From the NCBI GenBank assembly GCA_017996625.1, contig JAGOGO010000014.1, positions 1-36,361 on the forward strand: a stretch of 36,361 nt of DNA, given 5' to 3'. Shown in pieces: positions 1-8,089 of this stretch. The position numbers and the translations under genes were made by a program. Every line of letters begins with the position of its first letter. Position 1 is the first letter of the stretch. The DNA is from Deltaproteobacteria bacterium (lineage in GTDB: Bacteria > Desulfobacterota > WTBG01 > JAGOGO01). The notes beneath the pieces were generated by a model. The model did no database searches and had not been told where the DNA came from. It was given only the letters and a program-made list of their open reading frames with translations.

Positions 1-946
1 CTTCAATGGCGGCTATTGCCTGCACAAAATAAGTATTGGCTTGATCATAGTAATGCTGATCGTACTGTAGTCGGGCAAGTTCCACAAGATCCATATACGT
101 GTGGCCCGAGTTTTGTACATTAATTTCATACGCTTCCTTAAGGTACTGGTGTGCCGAATCAAAACGGCAGGTCACACCGGCAGCGCGGCCATACTCATAG
201 CAGATATATGCGCGTCCTTCTGATCCGGCGGTAGAATCAATTGCCTCAACATTGGCAAGAGCTTTTTCCAACAACTCAAACGCCTTTTCCCAGTCACCGT
301 TTTGTCGGCAAAGGCTGGCATAGGTGACATTATAGTGAGTGGGTTCCCATTCGGGCTTTTTCCCCGGATTGTCACTTCTGAGTTTGTCGGCCCGGGCCTG
401 AACAACTCGAGCGCGATCGTCCTGGCTGATTCTGCTCAGGGAAAGAGCATACTTATCGAGCTCCGCAGCAAGAGCTACTGGACGTTTCCTTTCGGTGTCA
501 GATGCGTCTGCGATGGCTATAGCTTTTTCGTAATAGGTGGCTGCTTTTTCGAAATTATGCTGATCAAACTGGAGACGAGCCAACTCGAAATATCTCATGC
601 AAGAGGTCTGACTCGTGGTGCCGGTTGCCTTTTTCTCCAGCGCAAGTGACTCCAGCAGCAATCGTTCTGCTTCTTCAAAGTTACCAAGGTACCCGGTCAT
701 GCGGGCGAAATTATACATGGCCTGTGATTCTTCAGCTGGCCCGAGATTGCTGCCCTTGGCATTTATGAGAGCCCTGCGATAACAGTCATCGACTTCTTTA
801 TAGTCTCCCTGATGTTCCCATTCTGATCCCCGCGATTCATACTCGTGCTTGGTATGCGAATTTATGGGATTGGCGCACCCTGCCAGGATTACCATCAGAA
901 GCAGTGTGATGAAAGATACTACGTACCTTTTACTTTGGTGCCTCAT
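1..946 (-). CDS. TPR-repeat lipoprotein, 3' end outside window
   Basis: Reading leftward from an ATG at 946, the frame stays open to the window edge, giving at least 315 residues, so the C-terminus is missing. The N-terminus is a lipoprotein signal: basic MRHQSKR, a hydrophobic stretch, then the lipobox LAGC with the lipidated Cys at residue 24. The start is supported by GGAGGAGAATGAAC directly upstream. The mature part is helical with repeated TPR-like units (for example FEKAATYYEKAIAIA, WEKAFELLEKALANV, YDQANTYFVQAIAAI). It is probably an outer- or inner-membrane-anchored scaffold protein. The partner is unknown and nothing in the sequence gives an enzymatic role. A terminator-like hairpin about 200 bases upstream on the same strand may attenuate it. 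Confidence 0.85.
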   Translation of the reverse strand, partial: MRHQSKRYVVSFITLLLMVILAGCANPINSHTKHEYESRGSEWEHQGDYKEVDDCYRRALINAKGSNLGPAEESQAMYNFARMTGYLGNFEEAERLLLESLALEKKATGTTSQTSCMRYFELARLQFDQHNFEKAATYYEKAIAIADASDTERKRPVALAAELDKYALSLSRISQDDRARVVQARADKLRSDNPGKKPEWEPTHYNVTYASLCRQNGDWEKAFELLEKALANVEAIDSTAGSEGRAYICYEYGRAAGVTCRFDSAHQYLKEAYEINVQNSGHTYMDLVELARLQYDQHYYDQANTYFVQAIAAIE

Positions 947-1066
947 GTTCATTCTCCTCCCCGTCATTTTTATGAGTTTTGTAAAGCTACAAAACTAATC
1001 AGCCAACACGATTCTGTCCGGTCGTAGCATCTAGGTGCCATCTGTGAGAAGCCAATGATGATGACA

Positions 1067-1103
1067 TCGTCATTCCGAAGTCGACTTTTCACGACTCCAT
1101 CAA
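1067..1103 (+). repeat. dispersed ~37-bp intergenic repeat, copy 1
   Basis: The 37 bases starting TCGTCATTCCGAAGTCGA match the segment at 27324-27360 at roughly 29 positions in the same orientation. Both copies are intergenic. A second repeat-like stretch, AGATTCTTCACCTCGCTCAG at about 1308, resembles interspersed elements found between genes in many bacterial genomes. No mobile-element gene is attached. Confidence 0.45.
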
Positions 1104-1144
1104 TGATGAATTTTCTTTCTGTCCACGTTTCGTTCAGTTTGAAT

Positions 1145-1182
1145 AAAAAAAGACACCTCACCGGTCCCGGCAGAAGGTGTCT
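1145..1182 (-). terminator. intrinsic terminator / possible attenuator hairpin
   Basis: An 8-bp perfect stem, AGACACCT at 1151-1158 and AGGTGTCT at 1175-1182, is followed on the minus strand by a run of seven T (A-run 1145-1151 on +). It can only act on leftward transcripts. No protein gene of ordinary size lies to its right on that strand, and the next leftward gene is the TPR lipoprotein starting at 946. It therefore either ends a small RNA or attenuates the lipoprotein leader. Confidence 0.65.
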
Positions 1183-1405
1183 GTCATCGTACTTTAATGT
1201 GCTTTATGGATTCCATTTTTATAACCCTCCCCCGATTCTTTCCTGATCGGTTGCGCAAGGGCTCAAGAGAAAGTGGATACCGTGGTGCCGCATTCTTTTG
1301 CCCTGAGAAGATTCTTCACCTCGCTCAGAATGACACGTGTTAATTTCTAACATTCGGTAACCAGGGCAGTAATTCAGCTTAATGGATGCATTGAGGGGTT
1401 GTCAA
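1145..1405 (-). ncRNA. candidate small leader RNA with 10-codon ORF
   Basis: Minus-strand layout: a TTGACA box at 1405-1400 with only a weak -10, about 150 bases without a gene, a strong ribosome site (GGGGGAGGG) and an ATG opening a 10-codon frame (MESIKHIKVR, ending at TGA), then the T-tailed hairpin at 1145-1182. A short inverted repeat (CCGAT/ATCGG) precedes the ribosome site. Leader peptide plus terminator upstream of a gene is the plan of an attenuator, but no riboswitch class was recognised and the -10 is poor. An independent sRNA or a chance arrangement is equally possible. Confidence 0.25.
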
Positions 1406-1713
1406 ATGGTTTTTTCGAGGAGATTGAAGCTGTTTTTTGGTCTTACGAACAAATCCGGAAGCTTGCCATACGTATGATTTTTGATTGCAGATTGCTGACT
1501 TTCGATCAGGCATGAAGCGGGAATCTCGAAGATGAGGATTCTTCCGTGAGACCTCGTTTTACTGATTCTCGGGCTTGGTTCTGGTCCCGCCATTCCTGGG
1601 TTCGCCTTGTTTCACGCCGGGTTGTTGTGCTGACTGCAATGGCTGGCACACGCTCCATTAAAGATTCATTTAAGTTATGCCGATACGTGATGATGGGAAG
1701 AAAGAGGGAGCTA

Positions 1714-3351
1714 ATGAGGGATTCTATGTACGAAGAAGTAGAAATAGGAATACAGCGACCCGGTGTGAGTCAATCGAAAGTAACCTTTACGGTGACGATT
1801 TCGGAAGATAAGCTCGCCGCCTACCTGCACGTGCCAGTTCCTGCTCGAAATTCTGAAACCTTGCCGGATATCGAACAATATCTAGCTTCTGAGCAAATCC
1901 AGCACGGTATTGCCGATCAGAAGGATATCCTCTCCTATCTTACCACAGATCCTCCTGAACCTGCCCCATTTCTCATCGCGCAGGGCACCGCCCCGGAGGC
2001 CGGGCAGCCGGCGGAAATCCGCTATTACTTTGATGTGCATCCTCTTAAGATCGGCACTGTGGATGACAACAGCGGGGCCATGGATTTCAAGAACCGGGGA
2101 AAGATCCCTCAGGTGAAAGAAGGCGAGCTGCTTGCAGAAAAGATTCCGAGTATTCCGGGAACGCCGGGAAAGGACGTCTTCGGCAAGCCCATAGCCGCTC
2201 CTAAGCCGGACGACTGTGTTCTGCTCTGTGGGAAAGGAGTCCGAAGATCTGACGATCGACTCAGCGTCTATGCCGGTCTTAACGGTCGTCCCGTGATTGC
2301 CGAGGATGGTACGGTTTGTGTACTGCCGGATCTGGCTATCGAAGGAGATGTCGGGTTCGAGACCGGTCACATCGATTTTGACGGATTTGTTGCCGTTGCC
2401 GGCGTTATTCAGAGCGGCTTCAAGGTAAAGGGCAAGCGGCTTGAAGCCCGAGGAGTCGACAATGGTGAGGTGGAAATCTCCGGAGACATTGTTGTGGAAA
2501 AGGGAATTATCGGTGGACAGATTGAAGGAGGCTCTCAGCTGCAGGCCCACCACGTCGATATGTCGGAGATCAAAGTAGCTGGCGATGTAATTATCGAATC
2601 GGAAGTATTCGGATCAACGATCATTTGTAACGGCCGCTGTGTTGTCGAGAGCGGTCGTATCGTATCATCGCATATTACCGCAATGATGGGCATTGAGGCG
2701 GAAACCATCGGTTCTGAGGAATCGAAACCATGCACCCTGACCGTCGGCATCAACTCACTTAGGGCTGATAATCTGCAGGCCCTCGAGTCACAAGCGGTAT
2801 CCCGGCTAGAAGAGCGTGATCGGCTGCAGGCCCGCATTGAAGAATTGAAAAAAAAGTCCAACGCCATAAATGAAGAGATCGGACAGCTGGCTCAGGAAGA
2901 AGATCAAGCTCAGGTGCGGTTAAGAACGGTGAAAGCGAAAGCAGACGAGGTCTATTCCCGCAACGGTGTTCAAGCGGATCAGCTGGAAAAGATCATTGCC
3001 CAGCTGCATATCCAGGCAACCAAGCTTCACGAAACGATTGAATCGCTTTTTGCCGATGACGACAGAATTCACGAAGATATTGGAGAGTGCCAAAACGATA
3101 TTGCGTTACTCAGTGAGGAGATCGAGCGGATCGAGGAAGAGATCAGCAAGCGAAAAGATTCTCTCGATAGTGAAGACGGAATCGCTGAGGTTCGGATTTC
3201 CGGCACCGTGTATGCCGGGACCGTGATCTGCGGTCCGCATGCATCTCTGGCTACCAGAGAGAATCTGAACACGGTTCTCATTAAGGAAATTGAAGCCGGT
3301 CCGCCTGGATCGGATGATCGCTGGAAAATCGAGGTCACTCCATTACCCTGA
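1714..3351 (+). CDS. FapA/DUF342 family polymer-like protein
   Basis: The product is 545 residues and matches the FapA (DUF342) family in layout. An N-terminal globular part is followed by a long glycine/valine-rich beta-repeat region (roughly residues 180-370, with phrases such as EGDVGFETGHIDFDG, VEISGDIVVEKG, IKVAGDVIIESEVFG). A coiled coil rich in Glu, Leu and Lys follows (about 395-520), then a short beta tail. Family members are cytoplasmic and have been linked to flagella/polar organisation, but no flagellar gene is nearby. Two starts are plausible: ATG 1714 behind AAGAGGGAG, and ATG 1726 with GAGGG five bases upstream. The reading frame is also open further upstream without support. 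It converges on the REC-PAS kinase gene with only 12 bases between stops. Confidence 0.85.
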   Translation: MRDSMYEEVEIGIQRPGVSQSKVTFTVTISEDKLAAYLHVPVPARNSETLPDIEQYLASEQIQHGIADQKDILSYLTTDPPEPAPFLIAQGTAPEAGQPAEIRYYFDVHPLKIGTVDDNSGAMDFKNRGKIPQVKEGELLAEKIPSIPGTPGKDVFGKPIAAPKPDDCVLLCGKGVRRSDDRLSVYAGLNGRPVIAEDGTVCVLPDLAIEGDVGFETGHIDFDGFVAVAGVIQSGFKVKGKRLEARGVDNGEVEISGDIVVEKGIIGGQIEGGSQLQAHHVDMSEIKVAGDVIIESEVFGSTIICNGRCVVESGRIVSSHITAMMGIEAETIGSEESKPCTLTVGINSLRADNLQALESQAVSRLEERDRLQARIEELKKKSNAINEEIGQLAQEEDQAQVRLRTVKAKADEVYSRNGVQADQLEKIIAQLHIQATKLHETIESLFADDDRIHEDIGECQNDIALLSEEIERIEEEISKRKDSLDSEDGIAEVRISGTVYAGTVICGPHASLATRENLNTVLIKEIEAGPPGSDDRWKIEVTPLP

Positions 3352-3363
3352 GTCTGTTTGTAA

Positions 3364-4881
3364 TCAGGTCCCAGTCTTGGAGATACCGGTCGCCGTATTC
3401 CACCAGACCCGGATGATTGTTCCCTCTTCCTTATTGGATTCGATCTGCAGCCTGCCGCCCGACAGCTCGGCTCGTTCCCGCATACTTGAAAGCCCTAATC
3501 CCCGTTTGCTTCCGTCAGATGACTGCATCTGCTGCACATTGAATCCCTGACCATTATCGCTGATAATCAGCTCTACGCTCTGGTCTTGTTGAATCAACGA
3601 AAGCTGTACCTGATTGGCCTGGCTGTGCTTAGCGACATTATTGAGTGCTTCCTGCGTGATGCGAAAAATGGTGATCTTCAATACGTCAGACACCTGTTCT
3701 TCCCTAAGCATCAGCGTCTGTCGGATCCGGATTTCCGAACACATTTTTTGAAATCTGCGGCAGAACCAGGACAGAGCAGCAACAATTCCAAGATCATCCA
3801 GTATTGCTGGCCGCAAGTCCATCTGGATTCTCCGACACTCCTCGATGCTCTCCTGGATCACGGGAAGAAGAGTCTGGATCGATGCTGCAGTGTCTGTATC
3901 ACGACCGCTTTTCTGCGAAATGCCGCGCAGAGCTCCTTCCGCCTTGAGCTTGATAATGCTCAACAAGGATCCGAGGCTGTCGTGTATTTCTCCGGCGATA
4001 CGTTTACGCTCGTCTTCCTGCGCGGTAAGCAGCCGGCCCGACAGATCGCGCAGCCGCTGTTCTGACTGCTTGAGGGTATCCTCAGCGATTCTTCTTCTGG
4101 TAATGTCGTGACTGATAATAACGGTGCCGGTGTTCTTTCGTTCGGCATTGCACATGGAAACAGCTGATACCAGCAGGATCTTCCGGGTTCCATCAGTGTA
4201 GCGGATCTCAGCTTCCTGATCGAGTATGGGCCAACAGGTATCAGAGATGCCGAGGCCGGGCCACTCGTTGTGTTCGAGAGACGGTGGCGTGTTCAGCCAC
4301 CGGCTGTGATCATCGGTGGAGTGATTATAAAACACACTGGTTACGTTGCTCCAGAGATTCCGCGCCTCAGGATTGCTGCGAATGATTTTGCCATTGGTAT
4401 CCAGAACCCACACTCCGATAGGAAGACTGTCCAGCATGGCACTCAGCAGTTGTTCGTTTTCATGAAGCATCTGCTGGGTTCGCTTCCGCTCCTGCAGCAG
4501 CTCCCATTCGCGCATAACCCGCTGAATGGTTCGAGGCAGAGCAGAGAAGGCTTCAGGTGATTTCACAATGTAGTCGAGCGCACCGGCTTTGAGAGCCTCA
4601 ACAGCAGTCTCCTCAGTACCGTAGCCAGTCATGACCAATACTGGAAATCGGCCCTCTTCAGGGGGAAAAACCAGTACCTCCACGGCACGGCCGTCGGGCA
4701 GATTAAGGTCGAGCAAGCTGATATCAGGCGGGTTGGCAGCGACAGCCGCACGATACGCCTTCAGTGTTGTGACCACCTGAATTCCATTCGTGAGATCTGC
4801 TGCTTTCAGTGAGCGAAGCAGTGCTTCGGCGTGAGCAGCCTCGTCCTCGAGAATGAGAATCCGCAAAGTGGTGCTGTCCAT
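3364..4881 (-). CDS. REC-PAS-HisKA_3 histidine kinase
   Basis: The product is 505 residues. Order: receiver domain (residues 5-125; acidic pair E12 D13, acceptor D58 in LLDLNLP, Lys in IVKSPEAF), PAS domain (about 150-265), HisKA_3 dimerisation domain with the phospho-His in EIHDSLGS, and a C-terminal HATPase domain (DNGQGF, GLGLSSMRER). The HisKA_3 type is that of NarX/DegS-like kinases, which normally pair with NarL/LuxR-type regulators, and none is present here. No membrane segment is seen, so it is cytoplasmic. The start was taken at ATG 4881, behind GAGGTTGCT. A TTG at 4905 overlapping the upstream stop is less likely. It is the last gene of a three-gene leftward operon and is probably fed through its receiver. 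Confidence 0.88.
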   Translation of the reverse strand: MDSTTLRILILEDEAAHAEALLRSLKAADLTNGIQVVTTLKAYRAAVAANPPDISLLDLNLPDGRAVEVLVFPPEEGRFPVLVMTGYGTEETAVEALKAGALDYIVKSPEAFSALPRTIQRVMREWELLQERKRTQQMLHENEQLLSAMLDSLPIGVWVLDTNGKIIRSNPEARNLWSNVTSVFYNHSTDDHSRWLNTPPSLEHNEWPGLGISDTCWPILDQEAEIRYTDGTRKILLVSAVSMCNAERKNTGTVIISHDITRRRIAEDTLKQSEQRLRDLSGRLLTAQEDERKRIAGEIHDSLGSLLSIIKLKAEGALRGISQKSGRDTDTAASIQTLLPVIQESIEECRRIQMDLRPAILDDLGIVAALSWFCRRFQKMCSEIRIRQTLMLREEQVSDVLKITIFRITQEALNNVAKHSQANQVQLSLIQQDQSVELIISDNGQGFNVQQMQSSDGSKRGLGLSSMRERAELSGGRLQIESNKEEGTIIRVWWNTATGISKTGT

Positions 4882-4901
4882 AGCAACCTCGCGTGTATCG
4901 A

Positions 4902-5342
4902 TCAATGCGGATACTTGTTCAACATCAGCCAGTACCAGCCGAAGGTATCCATCAGAGTTACAAATTTCTCAAAGTCCACCGGTTTCACGAGGTAGCTGTT
5001 GGCATTAGTCTCATATGCCCGGGCAATGTCGGTCTCGGCTGCCGATGTCGTCAGGATTACAACCGTGATGGACTTGAGCTCGGGATCGTTCTTCACTACC
5101 TTGAGAACCTCCAGACCATCCACCCTGGGCAGCCGCAAATCAAGGAGAATCAGGTGCGGCCGCGGGGCTTCACTCGGATTCGAGTACGCTCCGCAGCGTT
5201 TCAGATAATCCAGCGCTGCCTGGCCGTCGGCAACATGGATGAGTCTGTTTATTACGCGGGCACGCTCCAGATTGCGCCGCACGATTTCTGCATGAGCCGG
5301 TTCATCTTCCACCAGAAGAATAGTTATCGGTTCAATGTTCAT
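4902..5342 (-). CDS. single-domain response regulator (Rcp1-like)
   Basis: The product is 146 residues and consists only of a CheY-like receiver: acidic residues E12 and D13, phospho-acceptor D68 in LLDLRLP, conserved Thr in ILTTSA, and Lys in YLVKPVDFEKF. The longer loop before the acceptor (GAYSNPSEAPRPH) is typical of Rcp1-type regulators that serve HisKA kinases such as phytochromes. It has no output domain, so it probably relays phosphate or binds a partner protein. Its ATG overlaps the stop of the upstream kinase in ATGA, indicating translational coupling. The downstream REC-PAS kinase starts about 20 bases after its stop. Confidence 0.9.
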   Translation of the reverse strand: MNIEPITILLVEDEPAHAEIVRRNLERARVINRLIHVADGQAALDYLKRCGAYSNPSEAPRPHLILLDLRLPRVDGLEVLKVVKNDPELKSITVVILTTSAAETDIARAYETNANSYLVKPVDFEKFVTLMDTFGWYWLMLNKYPH

Positions 5343-6334
5343 GATACATCCCTCAGTTTTTCATAGCTGATCGCTGCCGGAAGCGTAAATCGAAAGCAGG
5401 TTCCATCGCCTGTTTCCGATGCTTCTAGCCAGATGGTGCCCTGATACAGTTCGACAATCCGCTTCACTACCGCAAGGCCGATCCCGGTTCCGTCACCTTC
5501 GGGATCAAGCTTTTCAAACAGACCAAAAATTTTTTCGTGATAACGAGGATCGATGCCGATACCATTGTCGCACACGGAGAAAACCCATTGGCCGTCGATG
5601 AGGGTCGAGCCGACAGCGATCCGCGGCGGAATGCGGCCAGAAGAGAATTTTATGGCGTTTTCAATCAGGTTCTGCCAAATCTCCAACAATCGCTGGCGAT
5701 CGGCATAAAAGGAAACACCACTGTTGTTCGCGATTTTTATCTCGACGCCATGCTCGGCAATACTTCCGGCCAACAACTGCAGGGTTTCATCGACCAAGTC
5801 GGTAAAGGTAAAAGTAGCCGGGGCATTGACAATGCGGCCGATGCGTGAAAGTGCCAGGAGCTCTTCAAGCAGCCGTTCCATTTTATCAGTGGCGGTGCGC
5901 ATGTACTCAAAGTCCTGGGAAATACGACTGGTGTCACCCTGAATAAGATCTTGTTCCAGGTAGCCCAGGAAGGTTTTTACCGTCACCAGAGGACTGCGCA
6001 GATCGTGAGAGATGGTATAGGTAAAGCGTTCGAGCTCCGCCTGCTTCTCCTGCAGCTCGCGCTCCTTTTGCGTGAGTTCAGTGGTATCGGCCAGGGTTGC
6101 GAAAAAAGCTGTCGGATCTCCGGATTCAGAGCGGATAGTCTCTGCCTTTCCCGCGACCGAGCGGATTTGGCCGTCGGGCCGGACAATGTGGAATGAGAAG
6201 GTGTGATGGTCGTGCTCCTCGAAGTGGTTCAAAATGTGTTCGTACTCGGCACGATCATCAGGATGGATGAGCTGCAGAACATTTTCCGTAGAAGGTTGGA
6301 ACGTATTCGGATCGATACCGAAGATCCGATACAC
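5339..6334 (-). CDS. PAS-HisKA-HATPase part of sensor kinase (C-terminal, after frameshift)
   Basis: This 331-residue frame carries most of a PAS_3-type domain (VYRIFGID, IHPDDRAEYEHIL, HIVRPDGQIRSVAGK). It continues with a HisKA domain with phospho-His in YTISHDLRSPLV and a HATPase domain (LIENAIKFSS, DNGIGIDPRYHEKIFGLF, GTGIGLAVVKRIVE). Its N-terminus lacks the first PAS strand. That strand is readable upstream in this same frame as WRLDLRTGTVSW, before any start codon, and continues the protein encoded at 6229-7440 in another frame. A single missing base near 6375-6390 would join the two. GTG 6334 is only the first formal start and has no good ribosome site. The intact protein would be a membrane sensor kinase for the coupled response regulator. 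Confidence 0.8.
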   Translation of the reverse strand: MYRIFGIDPNTFQPSTENVLQLIHPDDRAEYEHILNHFEEHDHHTFSFHIVRPDGQIRSVAGKAETIRSESGDPTAFFATLADTTELTQKERELQEKQAELERFTYTISHDLRSPLVTVKTFLGYLEQDLIQGDTSRISQDFEYMRTATDKMERLLEELLALSRIGRIVNAPATFTFTDLVDETLQLLAGSIAEHGVEIKIANNSGVSFYADRQRLLEIWQNLIENAIKFSSGRIPPRIAVGSTLIDGQWVFSVCDNGIGIDPRYHEKIFGLFEKLDPEGDGTGIGLAVVKRIVELYQGTIWLEASETGDGTCFRFTLPAAISYEKLRDVS

Positions 6335-7440
6335 GCCGTCCGACCAGGAGACTGTTCCGGTCCTGAGGTCCAGGCGCCAGTTTCCGGCTCGGCACGACGC
6401 AGCCGGCTTTCATTTTCCCGAAGCAGTTCAGCAGACTCATAGCGATGGCGATAGAAGTCGATGCTCCGCTGTCGCCACAAAAAGCCGATACCTGCAGCGG
6501 CGCTGATGAGCAATGCCATCACGATGCCGGCGGTTTCCCACATCCGCTCCCGCAACGGTGCGTAAACCTCGGCCTTATCGATTCTGGCTACCAGGGCCCA
6601 GGGTGAGTCAGGAACCGTGCGCAGGGCGGCAATGACCGGTCTTCCTTGAAAGCCTCGGCCCTCGATGATCCCTTCTTCTCCGAGGACCGCACGCACCGCC
6701 ACGACATCCTTATGGTCGAGAGAAATACGCCAGGAAAGAGCTTTTCGCGGTTCAACACGCAGGTTGTTCAAGAGTACGGCTGCATCTCCTTCACGCCGAA
6801 TCAGCAGGGTTTCGGCGGTGCGGCTCAGTGTCGGCCAGCGGTTGATAATAGGGTAGAGCTGTTTTTCCGGGTCGATTCTCATGACCAGTAATCCCAGAGG
6901 CGGCCTGCCGGCCTGATCGAGAACTGGGATCAGCAGACTGAGGTGGATACGCTGGGTGTACTCGTTGCGATAAAAATCTTCAAGAACGATACGACCGCTC
7001 TGTATGACTTCCGATCCGGCCCGAGAAATCTGCGGGGAAATAATCGCCTTAGTATCCGGCAGGGAAAGTCGCTCGACGCCATCGGCATCGAAGAGCATAA
7101 TGCGGTCGTACCGGTAGACGTGCTGAAGGTGGTTCATCCAGCCGTGGAGCAATGTCCGCGCTTTAGGATCATCCTGGCTTTGGAAAAAGTGACGAACCAG
7201 CGAGACAAACGTCGGGTTCTGATAGAGAATCATGGCATCGCCGAGCCGTTCGCTGCGATACTGAACGAGTTCAGCCACCTTGAGTTCGGCAACAGCAGCA
7301 AGTTGTGCCTCTGCCTGCTCCTGGTAGTTGCGTGCGTAATGGCTGTAGTGCAGATATCCGGCCATGATGATACCCAAAACCAGAAGGATGAGCACCAGAC
7401 TCAGGGTATAAGCGTCCTTTTTTCCATCTTTTTCCCGCAT
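6229..7440 (-). CDS. membrane Cache-type sensor part of histidine kinase (N-terminal, before frameshift)
   Basis: The frame has 403 codons. Residues 11-30 form a transmembrane helix (LSLVLILLVLGIIMAGYL). They are followed by a periplasmic region of about 260 residues with double-Cache-like features (RIMLFDADGVERLSL, YTQRIHLSLLIPVLD, VIAALRTVPDSPWALVARID), then a second helix (AGIVMALLISAAAGIGFLW) and the opening of a PAS linker (ENESRLRRAEPE). After about residue 355 the frame becomes nonsense and runs on to 6229, while the PAS domain continues in the frame of 5339-6334. The start at ATG 7440 is preferred because the hydrophobic signal follows directly. The frame is open a further 27 codons upstream. 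Together the two parts would make one kinase of about 700 residues. Confidence 0.8.
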   Translation of the reverse strand: MREKDGKKDAYTLSLVLILLVLGIIMAGYLHYSHYARNYQEQAEAQLAAVAELKVAELVQYRSERLGDAMILYQNPTFVSLVRHFFQSQDDPKARTLLHGWMNHLQHVYRYDRIMLFDADGVERLSLPDTKAIISPQISRAGSEVIQSGRIVLEDFYRNEYTQRIHLSLLIPVLDQAGRPPLGLLVMRIDPEKQLYPIINRWPTLSRTAETLLIRREGDAAVLLNNLRVEPRKALSWRISLDHKDVVAVRAVLGEEGIIEGRGFQGRPVIAALRTVPDSPWALVARIDKAEVYAPLRERMWETAGIVMALLISAAAGIGFLWRQRSIDFYRHRYESAELLRENESRLRRAEPETGAWTSGPEQSPGRTACIGSSVSIRIRSNLLRKMFCSSSILMIVPSTNTF

Positions 7441-7666
7441 ATCGCCCTTCAGCTGAAAGGGATGAGCCGTTACTAGTACGACCGTGGCCTGTGCTGGCGA
7501 TGCCCGCGAATCAACTCGCAAAGCCGCAATTGACAGTGCCGGTTCTCACAGGTTACAGAAATATAGGGAGGCACAAGCATTATTGTCAAGGGAACAGGCG
7601 CACCCTGAATCACCATCAAAGCACGATCTGCTGTGTTGTCCCTTCGACCTTTCGATCCCGCTCGGA

Positions 7667-7869
7667 GCGGGTTACCCATCAGCTCTTCTGGCCCGCGAAG
7701 CGGGTTACCCATCAGCTCTTCTGGCCCGCGGAGCGGGTTACCCATCAGCTCTTCTGGCCCGCGAAGCGGGTTACCCATCGGCTCTTCTGGCCCGCGAAGC
7801 GGGTTACCCATCGGCTCTTCTGGCCCGCGAAGCGGGTTACCCATCGGCTCTTCTGGCCCGCGAAGCGGG
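7667..7869. repeat. six 33-bp tandem repeats with a GC hairpin per unit
   Basis: Six head-to-tail 33-base units start at 7667, 7700, 7733, 7766, 7799 and 7832, followed by a partial unit to 7869. Each junction forms the hairpin CCCGC-GAA-GCGGG (GGA in one case). Units 1-3 have CATCAG and units 4-6 CATCGG at the same place, which points to block duplication. The unit length is a multiple of three, so several frames on both strands are open through it. This explains the apparent reading frames of repeated 11-residue words, which have no coding support. There are no spacers, so it is not a CRISPR array. It lies between the divergent sensor kinase and the beta-lactamase-like gene. Confidence 0.9.
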
Positions 7870-8030
7870 ACTCAAGATACACTTCGTCGAAGTATACGCA
7901 CCTTGCACTCGTACTTTCCTGATGACCAGGGAAAATAGCTAAGCAACTGCAATGAAACGACAATAGAGTTTTAGGCGGTGAATTTCGGCGCATGGAAATC
8001 CGGCTGGCGCTTTCGCGATCCAGGGGACTA

Positions 8031-8039
8031 TGATATAAT
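8031..8039 (+). promoter_or_regulatory. extended -10 promoter for the serine hydrolase
   Basis: TGATATAAT contains a TG motif one base before a perfect TATAAT (8034-8039). The -35 position, 17 bases upstream (TTTCGC), is poor, as expected for extended -10 promoters. It lies about 50 bases before the start at 8090. Confidence 0.55.
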
Positions 8040-8089
8040 GCTTTCAAACAAATTTCCCATGCCAGCCACATATCGAGGAGGGTCCTGCT

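Larger units (their letters stand above)
947..1713. other. 767-base intergenic region
   Basis: The region lies between the divergent TPR lipoprotein and FapA genes. Apart from the repeat at 1067, the terminator at 1145 and the candidate leader, nothing gene-like was seen. The open frame extending FapA upstream to a GTG at 1546 has no ribosome site and no FapA-like sequence, so it is treated as untranslated. Confidence 0.6.
7441..8089. other. 649-base divergent intergenic region
   Basis: The region holds the 33-bp tandem repeat, a short inverted repeat just after it (ACTTCG-T-CGAAGT near 7876-7888) and the extended -10 promoter at 8031. No other gene-like signal was seen. Confidence 0.6.

Noticed and set aside
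1546..1713. Upstream extension of the FapA frame from a GTG at 1546
   Set aside because: No ribosome site, and the 56 residues do not resemble the family N-terminus.
6370..6395. Programmed -1 frameshift in the sensor kinase
   Set aside because: No slippery X-XXY-YYZ heptamer in the zero frame and no clear downstream structure; error or mutation is simpler.
7667..7869. CRISPR array
   Set aside because: The repeats are directly adjacent without unique spacers and no cas gene is present.
7473..7942. Open frames on both strands through the 33-bp repeat (11-residue words such as MGNPLRGPEE)
   Set aside because: They exist in several frames because the unit length is a multiple of three. No ribosome site or domain supports any of them.
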